A stretch of 36,632 nt of DNA from Micromonospora sp. CB01531 (GTDB taxonomy: Bacteria > Actinomycetota > Actinomycetes > Mycobacteriales > Micromonosporaceae), in assembly GCF_001905095.1 (NCBI RefSeq), contig NZ_LWLS01000117.1, positions 1 to 36,632 of the forward strand, written 5' to 3'. Under the pieces are notes generated by a model. That model ran no database searches and was not told the DNA's origin. It saw nothing but the letters and a program-made list of their open reading frames with translations. Shown here piece after piece: positions 7,523 through 15,750 of the stretch. Position 1 is the stretch's first letter, and every line of letters starts with the position of its first letter. Both the position numbers and the translations under genes were made by a program.

Positions 7523-7820
7523 AGCATGCTCCTGTGATGGAAACCATCTCAGCCACGGCGCGGGACAAGTGAGTTCGTGCGAGTCGCCTCCTGTCACCGC
7601 CCCGCGCCGCTACGGGCATCAATGTCGCGCTCGGAGCAGGCTCGTCGCACCCGTCGAACACCCTGGTCTGCAAACCCTGGTCTCGGTGGCGCTCCCTGGC
7701 CAGTGACGGTGCACTGTGGCCGGATGCCGGGGACGCGTCCTGAGCAGCACGGCCCACCCGTTCACCTCGCGCGAATGCGCGGTGCATCCGGGTACCTGCC
7801 GGAAATTACGTCCGGGCTGG
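7523..7820. other. Intergenic, no gene seen
   Basis: About 300 bp between the hydrolase start and the next remnant. No frame with convincing codon bias, ribosome-binding site or family motif on either strand. The hydrolase promoter should lie in its left part. Confidence 0.4.
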
Positions 7821-7988
7821 TCAAGCGGCGTCGTGCAGGAGGCCGCCGAGGCGATCGCGTCGGCGGATGCGTAGCTGGGTGAGCTGGTCCGGTTCGGTGA
7901 TCGGTTCGGGTAGCGGTGGGCCGCCGGGCCTACCCGACGACCTCGACGCCACGCCGTCGCCGGGCGGCAGCGCGATGGTGTAGGTCAT
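7821..7988 (-). pseudogene. Short ORF with transposase-like C-terminal tail
   Basis: A 55-codon frame whose ATG (7988) overlaps the stop of the acyl-CoA dehydrogenase remnant in an ATGA arrangement. The first 15-20 codons may be the start of the original downstream gene. The end, with TEPDQLTQLRIRRRDRLGGLLHDAA broken into TEPDQL and RRRDRLGGLLH, resembles from memory the C-terminal tail of actinobacterial integrase-type (DDE) transposases. It is therefore probably a gene start fused to a transposase end. The assignment is weak. Confidence 0.35.
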
Positions 7989-8410
7989 TTGTTCGCTCCC
8001 CTCAGGCCGTGCGGATCGAGGTCGAGACCGGTTCCGTCGAGCCGGTCGAACGGCTGATACGTCGGCGGTAGGCCGATCTGTTGGGCGACCAGCTCGCGTA
8101 GACGGTTGGATGCGAAGCCGCCGATGACGTTCATGGGCGCGTCGCGATGCAGACGCTCCACGGTGTTGCCGGGCGTGAGGCCGCGCGAGCCGAGCACCTG
8201 CACGGCGCGGTTGGTCGCACCCTCGCCGAAGCCCTCCGGCAGAGCGACGGCTTCCAACGGTGTGGCCCCGCCGCCGCCGTGCGCGGCCGGGAGCGCGATG
8301 GCCGGCACGCTGTGCTTGGCGAGGGCGGTGAACAGCACGGGGTCCCACTCATCGTGCCGGTCCCGGGTGGGCGTGCTTTCCTCGACGGGAACGCGGCTCG
8401 CGCGCCTGCC
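7985..8410 (-). pseudogene. Acyl-CoA dehydrogenase with large internal deletion
   Basis: The frame carries a piece of the N-terminal helical domain (DPVLFTALAKHSVPAIALP, then AAHGGGGATPLEAVALPEG). It is followed directly by the C-terminal part (AVQVLGSRGLTPG, VERLHRDAPMNVIGGFASN). In a normal acyl-CoA dehydrogenase of about 380 residues these are separated by some 200 residues, including the beta domain, FAD-binding segments and catalytic base region. The deletion is in frame. The true start is not clear. The C-terminus runs to a stop that overlaps the next ATG, so it was once part of an operon. No activity is expected. Confidence 0.65.
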
Positions 8411-8665
8411 CCTGTTGCCGGTCTGGCAGGTCGGCTGCCTACGGAATCCAGAACCCGGGGAGGGGTCGATCATGGACGGCTGGTGCCAGAGCCGCCGTAT
8501 ATAACGGGGAGAGTGACCCGCTGGTTCTGTCCGTACCAAATCCGATCGATGGCTGCGAAACCACAGTCCGGTGTGAGCATCGCCATGCTGGCACGCGTCG
8601 TAGTGGTGAATGGCGACGTTCCCGGCATCAGGTCGGGCACTAGGACCAGCCGAAGGAGAGCGGAG

Positions 8666-9037
8666 TTGAAGGCGTCGATTATCACGAGTGTGCGGGCCGA
8701 GGCGCTGTTCGTGTCGTACCTCCAACCGTCGGACTGCCCGTCATCGAGGCAGGTCCGCAGCGAGGTCCTGCAGTGTGTCGGTCGCCTCGGGGCCGCCGGC
8801 TGCGCAGCGCTGGTGGCGCAGGAGTACGGTGAGCACCCGGTCGAGGCGACCGTGCGGATGCGCTGGGCGACCGCTATGGTGCGGGCCGCCTACCCCGCGG
8901 TCGAGCGCTGGACCCTGTGGCCGAGCAACCGAGATCCTGCCGCCCGTCGATCTCGGCCGGCGAGCCGGGCCGGAGCGACGCCCCCGAAGGACCGCCCGCC
9001 GACGCCGGAGGCATCAGCTCGGCGGGCTCACGCGTGA
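8666..9037 (+). CDS. Hypothetical protein, small actinobacterial accessory family
   Basis: A 123-residue protein starting MKASIITSVRAEALFVS, with a helical N-terminal 75 residues (QVRSEVLQCVGRLG, then CAALVAQEYGEHP) and a low-complexity Pro/Arg/Ala tail. The N-terminal part is a pattern I associate with small proteins of actinobacterial accessory DNA. No biochemical function is known to me. TTG 8666 has GGAGAG five bases upstream and marks where coding character begins. Its stop overlaps the ATG of the next gene (TGATG), so the two are translationally coupled. The upstream 180 bp is free of genes and should hold the promoter. Confidence 0.6.
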   Translation: MKASIITSVRAEALFVSYLQPSDCPSSRQVRSEVLQCVGRLGAAGCAALVAQEYGEHPVEATVRMRWATAMVRAAYPAVERWTLWPSNRDPAARRSRPASRAGATPPKDRPPTPEASARRAHA

Positions 9038-9603
9038 TGCAGACAGGTGATCGGAGTGTGTCTCGACTCGACGCGGAACCACTCGATGTGCGGCAGCTAC
9101 CAAAGACCAGCGTGGAGCAGTCGTTCCTGCTGAGGCTGATCGCAGCGGTGGTGACCGACGACAGCCACTTCCGGCGGCCTCCCTTGGCCATCGAGATCTC
9201 GCCGGCGTCCGGCACGGTACGGCTGCGCTTCGACGACAACGCGGTTGCCGATGTCGAAGCCTGGGCGGACGTGCTCGGTGTGCGGGTGACCCACGACGAG
9301 GTCGACGGCTGGCGCCGAGTCTGCAACGATGAGGTCGGTGCGCCGTGGCACGGCTGGCTGCTGCATATCTGGTGCAGGGTCACGGATCCCGTCAAGCGAC
9401 TCTCCGCTGGCACTTTCTCGACTGGTTCGCCACCGGAGACCGGTCCGACGACGACCTTCCGGGCGGTGCCGAGCGATGCTCTATTCACGGACGGCTGCGG
9501 AGCCAGCATCGGCGCCGGGGCACCCGACTCCTTCGCCCCGCTCGTATGGCCAGCGCCGATCAAGGATGCGGCCTTGTGCGAGGACCGGGTGGCCTTCTTC
9601 TGA
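9037..9603 (+). CDS. Hypothetical protein coupled to the preceding gene
   Basis: A 188-residue product of unknown function. ATG 9037 overlaps the previous stop (TGATG). Residues about 20-100 look globular and mixed alpha/beta (FLLRLIAAVVTDDSHFRR, then LRFDDNAVADVEAWADVLG). From about residue 110 the sequence becomes low-complexity and the codon bias weakens. Another frame reads WHFLDWFATGDRSDDDLPG over 9396-9460, so a frameshift near 9380 is possible. The pairing with the 123-residue protein suggests joint function. Confidence 0.5.
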   Translation: MQTGDRSVSRLDAEPLDVRQLPKTSVEQSFLLRLIAAVVTDDSHFRRPPLAIEISPASGTVRLRFDDNAVADVEAWADVLGVRVTHDEVDGWRRVCNDEVGAPWHGWLLHIWCRVTDPVKRLSAGTFSTGSPPETGPTTTFRAVPSDALFTDGCGASIGAGAPDSFAPLVWPAPIKDAALCEDRVAFF

Positions 9604-9667
9604 ACCCACCTGGACCGAAGCTCAAGGAATCGGTCGGGTGCCCGGAGAGTCTCACCCCCGAGGCTGA

Positions 9668-9830
9668 CCGATTTGATTTTTTATCGTCGGTGATCATAGA
9701 TTGGTCTGTATAAAACGTCTTCGGCTCTCACAGGCCGCGGAGCGTGTCGGTGTTCACCCTGTGATGCTTTGTGTTTGGGTTGGCTCGGGGTGGATGCCGG
9801 TGGCGCGGGTTGGCGGTGAGGGCTGGGGTT
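9668..9830 (+). mobile_element. IS607-type transposase (TnpA) N-terminal fragment, copy 2
   Basis: The frame from 9701 reads LRLSQAAERVGVHPVML, then VGSGWMPVARVGGE, the MerR-like DNA-binding start of IS607-type serine recombinases. It drifts into unrelated sequence near 9830. The leader, with GTGATCATAGATTG at 9690-9703, matches the copy at 4.92 kb, and both point the same way. Neither the recombinase domain nor tnpB is present. The 230 bp after it contain no convincing gene. Confidence 0.6.
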
Positions 9831-10061
9831 TGTGGATCGGTTACATCGACATTTGGATTCCTCGACCCGTTGCCCTTACCCACAACAGGCCCAGGTATCA
9901 CCTCGACGACATCGTCTCCATCAGCTAGGCGGAGTTTCGGGACCGGTCGTTCGCCGCGGTAGCCCCTGTCAGCACAGGCGACTACCGGTGGTTCCCCATG
10001 CTCGACGGCCGGTGCAGCGACGAGGTGTGGTTCCACCACCACGACGCCTTCATCCCTGTCC

Positions 10062-10612
10062 TTGTCATACCCTCTGCGGGTGCCGCAGAAGGGTCTTTTT
10101 CGCCTCGCCGTCCTCGGAGCGGTGCTGGTCGGTGTGCTGGCGCTGGGTGTCGGACTGGCTGCTCGGGAGTTGAAACCGTCGGCCAGCAGCGCGGACGAAG
10201 CCGAGTGCACAGACAACGACTACCGGTTGGCCGAGCAGCTGGAACGAGAACCGATACTTACTTCTCTTGCCCCCCGCACCACCATCGCAGCATCTATGGA
10301 GGGCCGTGCGGGGATGGAAGCGACTCGTCGGTGATCATGCAGGTCGATATCGGCCTGCCCCCTGGCCCGATTGATTCGGTTATCGACCATTACCGCGCCT
10401 TGCTGGCGGCGGGACATGGGCGGACCGTGCACACGCCAGGGACCGCACCCGCGCCAGAGGGCGAAGAGATGTTGTGCGCCGAGCGGGTAACAAACGGGAG
10501 ACGGGTGGTTCTATCCATAAGCAATGGGCTCTATACACCAGGCCCAGGCACCAATGGTGAGCTCACGCTCTACATCGAGTGGTCGCTCGACGGGCAGGAC
10601 GTGCACTGCTGA
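10062..10612 (+). pseudogene. Membrane-anchored/secreted protein gene broken by a frameshift
   Basis: The first frame (TTG 10062 or GTG 10080) encodes a signal-anchor segment (FRLAVLGAVLVGVLALGVG) and then a Cys/Asp-containing extracytoplasmic region up to EPILTSLAP. It then runs out at 10334. From about 10290 a second frame continues with good coding character (GPIDSVIDHYRALLAAGHG, then GRRVVLSISNGLYTPGPG) to the stop at 10612. The combined plan is like small actinobacterial lipid- or membrane-anchored proteins with a 'Y-R-x-L-L-x-A-G' segment. The shift lies between about 10285 and 10330. It could be a real mutation or a sequencing error. Confidence 0.55.
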
Positions 10613-10644
10613 ACCTAGCAGGGCAATCGAGGTCGCTGGGCCAC

Positions 10645-10908
10645 TCACACAGCCGTCACAAGATCAGCGACAGACCCGCTGAACGTGCACAGGTCCGTAG
10701 CGGCGTTCAGGGATAGATCCCAGCGCGTCCGGTACCTGTTGCCGTCGACCCGGCAATCGCCTACTACGTGTCGGTATCCGAGTCGGGCCGAGACTGTGAT
10801 TACTGAAAGTAATCGAGCTGGCGCCCCACCGTCGCGCGCATCGCGGCAAATGAGGATGCCGCTAACCCGACTGTCATCTGAGCGAGACAGCCGTCTCCGA
10901 CCTCTCCG
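10645..10908 (-). pseudogene. Open frame without a start codon, probable gene tail
   Basis: A minus-strand frame is open from a TAG at about 10909 to the TGA at 10645-10647 but has no ATG, GTG or TTG near its beginning. Its last third looks protein-like (VVGDCRVDGNRYRTRWDL, then AATDLCTFSGSVADLV). Family unknown. It may be the end of a gene whose start was lost, or a chance open frame. Confidence 0.25.
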
Positions 10909-11006
10909 CTAGAGCAGCGGTAGGGTCGTTCTGGGTGGATGGCTGTGCCGATTTCTACGGCTCTTTCCGTTTAGTATATCGCGCACGGACCGCCGGCATC
11001 CCGCCA

Positions 11007-11282
11007 CTAGTCACCCTCCTGGGACGCTTGGTTCCAGCGGCGCGCCCGGTGTCGCAGCCAAGCGGCGAGCGCAACGAATGCCAATCCCCAGACCGCCCCG
11101 CCGTCATCCGCCTGCCAGATCACAACGGCGTAGAACAGTTGGTAGACCGCCCAGCCGTTGAGCACCCAAGCCCTGACTCGCATGTTTCCCGGGTTGGTCT
11201 TGCCGAGAATGGTTAGGGCAAACAAGAAGGCTACCCAGCCGATCCCGGTAACGATTGCGACGCCGTCCTGGAAGTCGTGCAC
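11007..11282 (-). CDS. Small integral membrane protein
   Basis: A 91-residue protein with three predicted membrane segments (GIGWVAFLFALTIL, then WAVYQLFYAVVIW, then VWGLAFVALAAWL) and a basic C-terminal tail (RHRARRWNQ). No family recognised. GTG 11282 is proposed because AGAGGG precedes it by eleven bases and the residues between it and the first possible ATG (11351) look non-coding. It lies just downstream of the group II intron, on the same strand. Confidence 0.55.
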   Translation of the reverse strand: MHDFQDGVAIVTGIGWVAFLFALTILGKTNPGNMRVRAWVLNGWAVYQLFYAVVIWQADDGGAVWGLAFVALAAWLRHRARRWNQASQEGD

Positions 11283-11525
11283 TTCGCGTATGTCCCTCTG
11301 CCCGCTCGACGATGTGCGCGATCGGCCTGGTCGCTCCTGAGTTCTTCTCACGCCCGGAAGCGGTCAGCGTAGCCGGTTCCAGAGTGGTTCTTCACCCCTG
11401 AGAGCCCGGTCATCCGCTACATCCAGGCGCCCAGCGACCCGCGGTTGCTCACGCATCGTCATGGGGCCTCGACGAGCCGCGTGCGCCGGGTAGCCCCGAC
11501 GCATTGCTGCGCCGGGGCCCCCTCA

Positions 11526-11560
11526 GATCCGTACGTGCCACTCGTCGCGGCATACGGCTC
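11526..11560 (-). ncRNA. Group II intron domain V
   Basis: On the minus strand this begins GAGCCGTATG and ends CGTACGGATC, forming the two-helix hairpin with an internal bulge that is the catalytic core of group II ribozymes. It lies between the intron protein gene and the intron 3' end, exactly where domain V belongs. Confidence 0.85.
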
Positions 11561-11581
11561 AAGCAAGCCCCGTTGGGCGGT

Positions 11582-13339
11582 TCAGGCGTAGAGGAGTGCT
11601 GGTTGCCTGCGGGCGCCGGTTTGTTGGCGCTGGCAGGACGAGTGCACCAGGCGGGCGTCGTCCGATGTGCTGGGGTTGCCCTCGGCGGTCAGGTGCTGCT
11701 TGGTGATCGCCTTGCGGGTGGTGCGGTGCCACTGTTCCCATTCGGTGGGGCTGTGTGGCTCGCGGTCGGCGTGCAGGAGCAGGCTTCCGCAGATCGTGCA
11801 GCAGCCGTGCTGCTTGGTGAGCAGGTAGAGCGCGCTGCGGTCGAGCAGGGGCTTGTTCTTGCTGCGCCGGTTGGCCCAGTAGTCGGTCAGGGCGGGGTCG
11901 TCCGGGGACGCCGCGCCGATGACCAGGCTGTGTCGGACGATCTTGGTCCAGCCGGGGCGGTGCATCCAGGCGCCGCTGTCGCGGTCGCCGAAGACCCACC
12001 GGTCCTGGCTGGCGGGGTTGAACCGGCCGTAGTACCTGGAGATGATCCAGGACTTCGGCTTGTTGGCATGACTGAAGCAGGCCCACTTGTAGGTCAGCTG
12101 CCACAGGTGTTGGTCGAGGTCCGCGAAGGTCCTCGACGATGCCGCTCCCCGGTAGTAGTTCGCCCATCCCCGCACGATCGGGTTGATCTTCGCGAGGACG
12201 GCCGCCGCGTTCGCGCCGCGAAGTGCGCGCATCTCGACGGCGAGGCGATGTTTGACCCGCTTGATGGCGGCCTTGCTCGGCCTGGTCAGCAGCTTGCCGT
12301 GTTGGTGGCGGATGGTGAACCCGAGGAAGTCGAAGCCGTCTTCGAGGCTGACGATGCGCGTCTTGGCCTCGTTGAACGACAGCCCTCGGGGTGCCAGCCA
12401 CGCGGCCAGCCTCGCCTTGACCTGCTCGGCCTCGGCCTGGGTGTGGCAGAGCGCGACCATGTCGTCGGCGTACCGGACCAGGGCCGGGCAGCCTCGCTTC
12501 GTGCGAGCCGGATCGCTCGCCTCGTAGCGGACGCCGGCCGCTTCCTCCAGCCCGTGCAACGCGATGTTCAGTAGCAACGGTGAGATCACACCGCCTTGAG
12601 GGGTGCCCTCGTCGGTCGGTGCGAAGCCCTTGCCCGCTTCGAACACGCCGGCCTTCAACCAGCTGCGGATCATGCCCCTGCCGGGGAACGATCCGATCGC
12701 GGTGAGGAGGTGGGCGTGGTCGATGCGGTCGAACGCCGCGGTCAGGTCCGCGTCGAGCACCCATGCCCGGCGGGGTCGTTTGCCGCACCCCATCACGTGC
12801 AGGACCGCGATCGCGTCCTGGCAACTGCGACCCGGCCGGAACCCATACGAGCGTGGTTCGAACCGGGCCTCCCACTCCGGCTCCAAGGCGTTGCGGCACC
12901 GCGCCTGGTGGACACGGTCGGCAATTGCCGGGATGCCGAGTGGGCGTTGCTTGCCGTTGGCCTTCGGGATGTACACCCGCCGCACCGGCAAGGGTTGGAA
13001 CGACCGTGCTGTGCGGTGCACCTGCACAGCCAGGTCCATCCGGGCCGGGGAGGTCAGCACGACCTGCCCGTCCACCCCCGCCGTCGCGCGGCCAGCATTG
13101 CGTTGGGTGACCTGCCGCACGCTGACCAGCGTGTTCGACCAGCTTCCCAACATCATCTTCTGCAGGTTCCTGACCTTGGCCAGGTCCCCGGCCTTCACCG
13201 CCTTGAAGATCCTGCCCCGTAGCCGCCGTACGTGCTCCTCATGGCGCCGCCAATCGATGGCGTCCCAATCGGGGATCACGTCCTCGGGTCCGTTCGCTCC
13301 GGCAGCCGCCATCGCAACATCGAAAGCAAAAGCTGTCAT
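11582..13339 (-). CDS. ltrA: Group II intron reverse transcriptase/maturase with HNH domain
   Basis: A 585-residue intron-encoded protein that copies the intron RNA into DNA and helps it splice. The order is: N-terminal region; reverse transcriptase fingers and palm with PLGIPAIADRVHQ, a GTPQGGVISPLL block and the active-site YADD near residue 288; a maturase-specific domain with DFLGFTIR and NPIVRGWANYYR (about residues 340-430); and a C-terminal HNH-type zinc domain starting CCTICG near residue 508 and ending LVHSSCQ. The HNH region lacks the usual acidic-His pair after the first cysteines, so its nuclease activity is uncertain. The reverse transcriptase motifs are complete, so the intron may be mobile. 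Confidence 0.95.
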   Translation of the reverse strand: MTAFAFDVAMAAAGANGPEDVIPDWDAIDWRRHEEHVRRLRGRIFKAVKAGDLAKVRNLQKMMLGSWSNTLVSVRQVTQRNAGRATAGVDGQVVLTSPARMDLAVQVHRTARSFQPLPVRRVYIPKANGKQRPLGIPAIADRVHQARCRNALEPEWEARFEPRSYGFRPGRSCQDAIAVLHVMGCGKRPRRAWVLDADLTAAFDRIDHAHLLTAIGSFPGRGMIRSWLKAGVFEAGKGFAPTDEGTPQGGVISPLLLNIALHGLEEAAGVRYEASDPARTKRGCPALVRYADDMVALCHTQAEAEQVKARLAAWLAPRGLSFNEAKTRIVSLEDGFDFLGFTIRHQHGKLLTRPSKAAIKRVKHRLAVEMRALRGANAAAVLAKINPIVRGWANYYRGAASSRTFADLDQHLWQLTYKWACFSHANKPKSWIISRYYGRFNPASQDRWVFGDRDSGAWMHRPGWTKIVRHSLVIGAASPDDPALTDYWANRRSKNKPLLDRSALYLLTKQHGCCTICGSLLLHADREPHSPTEWEQWHRTTRKAITKQHLTAEGNPSTSDDARLVHSSCQRQQTGARRQPALLYA

Positions 13340-14089
13340 CGCGTCTAACTTGTCCCTCGGTTCGGGTGGGTCCGGTGCTTCGTCGTCAAAGGCTCACCCG
13401 CCACACGTCAGCCCGCTTTCGCGGCCGGGCACTCGGGCCCGGTATCCGGTCAGTTATGCGAGAACGGCTGGTTGGAGGACCAGCCATGACGCTCCCGCTT
13501 TCCTGTCGCCTTTCGGCCACCGGCATTCGCTTCTTGGGCGTCCTGTTCCCGCCACGGAGTTCCGCCTCCCTCGCGGTCGGCCTACCACCGCCAGCCGGGT
13601 CACACCGGCCACCACGATGGACCTGACGGGGTTTCCACGTTCCACACGCATGAGCTACGACCGGGTCGGGTGCCCTCTGTACCCCGGAGGCGACGGTGTC
13701 CACACGGCCCGAAAGCGTCCCGAGCCGCCGCCCGCCGACTTGCACGGCCGGCCTCCTGTTCATCCCAGTAGAACGATCCGACCTGGGAAGTTGCCGTAAC
13801 GAGGCATCAGACGAGGGTTCACTCACGTTCACCCTTCCGGCCTTCCCCTCACCTGTGGCACCCGGTCGGAACGAGCGCCCTTGGGCTTTCCCCTGGGCTT
13901 CGCACCCGGCCATTACTGGCCACGCACGCCAAGGGCGGGGACCGGTCCTGGACACTGACCAGGAGCTACGTCTCGGGCATCTACCCGAACCTCCAATCGA
14001 CGTGCTCACTCAACACGTGCGACCTCGTGTCGCAACGCTCAGCGGCAGAAGCGCGCACGTGACCTTGGTCAGCGCGTCCGATCGAGCTG

Positions 14090-14785
14090 TCAGGCGTACG
14101 AGGGCCGGCGCGGGTCCAGCAACTCGGTGACGTGGCCACGGTCGAGGACTTCGATGAGTGCGTCGGTACCGCGTTCGACCTTGACCGCTATCTCCTCTGG
14201 GTGCAGAGGGATCAGCGCGAGCAACGCGATTCGGATGCCGCCGCCCACGTCGATCGTCCGGGCCTCTGGCGGCACCCGCAGCATCGGCGTGACGACGACT
14301 CCGGCGAACGGGGTGTCCGTAGCGTACGGCTGCGCGGGATCGCCGTTCGGCACGGAATGCCATTCGCCGATCCAGGTTCCGTACTCGTGCGGCAGCCGAG
14401 CTACCTGCTTGAGGATCCGCAGCGGCCACCCGGTTTCGTCGCCGAGCCCGGCTACCTCTGTCAGCGGCCAATCTGCCGGCAGGCTGAGCATCAGTTCGGC
14501 GTACGGGCTGATGTCGTGGCCCTCCGGGACCGTCATCGGCAGCTCACTCATTCCAGAAGTGATCAGCGTCCGGTACGGGCGTTCCTCGGTCGGGGCCACG
14601 ACATAGACATGCACACCGACCAGGTGCGAGGCGATCTCGTGGTAGACGAACTCGACGGGCCCGAAGTGTTCCTCGATGTGTCGGTCGATAGCGTCGGCGA
14701 AGGCCTGCTGCGGCCCTTGCGCCGGTACGAACCCGTCGTGCAGCGACTGATGACGGAGGACTCCTGACCCGCGCGACTCGTCCAT
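14090..14785 (-). CDS. Suppressor of fused (SUFU) domain protein
   Basis: A 231-residue protein matching the bacterial SUFU-domain family. The N-terminal IDRHIEEHFGPVEFVYHE leads to the conserved core TLITSGMSELPMTVP, AELMLSLPADWPL, WPLRILKQVARLPHEYGTW and LIPLHPEEIAVKVERGTDAL. Bacterial members occur as immunity-like or accessory proteins, and their molecular role is not established. ATG 14785 is chosen; the ribosome-binding site is weak. The stop at 14090 is intact and the group II intron begins about 55 bp downstream. No toxin gene stands next to it here, so an immunity role cannot be argued from context. Confidence 0.85.
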   Translation of the reverse strand: MDESRGSGVLRHQSLHDGFVPAQGPQQAFADAIDRHIEEHFGPVEFVYHEIASHLVGVHVYVVAPTEERPYRTLITSGMSELPMTVPEGHDISPYAELMLSLPADWPLTEVAGLGDETGWPLRILKQVARLPHEYGTWIGEWHSVPNGDPAQPYATDTPFAGVVVTPMLRVPPEARTIDVGGGIRIALLALIPLHPEEIAVKVERGTDALIEVLDRGHVTELLDPRRPSYA

Positions 14786-14849
14786 AGCGACGCAGCCTAG
14801 GCAAGGGTCCAACGGGGGCGCGACCGGGGCACGCTCATCGGCAGAAGCG

Positions 14850-15205
14850 GATGAGCCGCCTGTTTGGGGGCCACCGGTGCGCCGGTCCGCACGGTCCTGC
14901 ACCGCCTGGACCGGCTGCGGGCCGCAGGCCTGGTCGACGCGGTCCGTCCCGGGCGAAAGTCCGGGTCCGCGCCGCGGCACTGGTGGCTGCGGTCGCCGGG
15001 GTCCGCTTGGTCGCCGGGACCGCGGCTGCGCCGGGCCGGCAGCGTCCGTCCGGGCTGCACGTGGCGCACGCGGCGGCGATCGGCGAGGTGTGGCTCGCGG
15101 TCCGGGACCACGGACCGGCTGCCGGCCTCGCGCTGCGCAGGTGGTGGTCGGAGCGGGCCGGCTGGCAGGAGTGGGAGTCCACCGCGCTGGGCTGGGGCTC
15201 CCGGA
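14850..15205 (+). pseudogene. Replication-relaxation family fragment, frameshifted
   Basis: Two overlapping frames carry consecutive pieces of a winged-helix replication-relaxation protein, a family common in actinobacterial integrative elements. The first (14864 onward) reads VRTVLHRLDRLRAAGLVDAV and SAPRHWWL. After a 1-base shift near 14990 the second reads AGVRLVAGTAAAPGR, then HVAHAAAIGEVWLAVRD and WWSERAGWQEW. The 5' end is missing and the 3' end runs into a transposase tail near 15205. It is a dead fragment of an integrative element. Confidence 0.6.
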
Positions 15206-15729
15206 TCCGGCGGCTGACCGCCGCTTTCGATGTCGACTTCGACACTTGCACGGTGACCTGCCCGCGGGGCAAGACCAAGACCAGCACCGCGTGGAGCCTC
15301 GCCCGGCAACGGGGCGTGCAGACGGTCGTGGTCAGGTTGGACACCGACAGCTGCCGGGCCTGCCCGGTCAAGCCGCAGTGCACCACGGCTCGCCGTGGCG
15401 GCCGGCAGTTGACCATTCGCCCCCGCCGTGTGCACGAGGCACTCACCCAGGCCCGCGCCCGGCAGAACACCGCCGGGTTTCAGCAGACATGCCGGCTCCG
15501 CGCCGGAGTCGAAGGCACGATCCGCCAAGCCGTCGCGGTCACCGACACTCGCTACCGCGGCGTGAACAAGACCTATCTCGAACAGGTCGTCAGCGCGGTG
15601 GCACTGAACTTCATCGGCCTGGATGCCTGGTTCATCGACGTACCCCTCGACCGCACCAGAACCAATCAATTAACCAGCAAGGTCCAGTACCACTACGAAC
15701 GCCGAACCATCGTCGACATCAGTCAATGA
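15206..15729 (+). pseudogene. IS1182-type transposase C-terminal fragment
   Basis: In frame with the end of the preceding fragment, the last 175 codons are the C-terminal part of an IS1182-type DDE transposase. They show FDTCTVTCPRGK, then CRACPVKPQCT, RAGVEGTIRQAVAVTDTRYRG and NKTYLEQVVSAVALNFIGLD. The N-terminal half with the first catalytic aspartates is missing. The reading frame ends normally at 15729. It is a residue of a transposition or recombination event and not a functional enzyme. Confidence 0.75.
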
Positions 15730-15750
15730 TCACGAATTTAGGGTGCCGTA

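Larger units (their letters stand above)
11487..14036 (-). mobile_element. Group II intron with intron-encoded protein
   Basis: A self-splicing ribozyme retroelement of about 2.55 kb on the minus strand. The 3' part shows a classic domain V (11526-11560) followed by a GC-rich domain VI hairpin and a TACCC end near 11487-11491. The 5' end is placed near 14036, at GTTGCG followed by a TGCGAC/GTCGCA stem. This resembles the GUGYG start plus first stem of group II introns, but the exact base is uncertain. About 700 nt of RNA domains I-IV precede the intron-encoded protein. The insertion lies about 55 bp beyond the SUFU-domain gene and does not interrupt a recognisable gene. Confidence 0.85.

Noticed and set aside
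9345..9713. Alternative plus-strand frame inside the 9037-9603 gene
   Set aside because: Only a short section reads protein-like. It may reflect a frameshift in that gene but cannot be supported as a separate gene.
9728..10216. Minus-strand frame with an ADRGYRGE stretch that recalls DDE transposases
   Set aside because: Only this short run fits. The surrounding residues lack the other catalytic blocks and the region overlaps other remnants.
12603..13799. 398-codon plus-strand frame across the group II intron
   Set aside because: Overlaps the intron-encoded protein antisense and the intron RNA domains, with no recognisable features.
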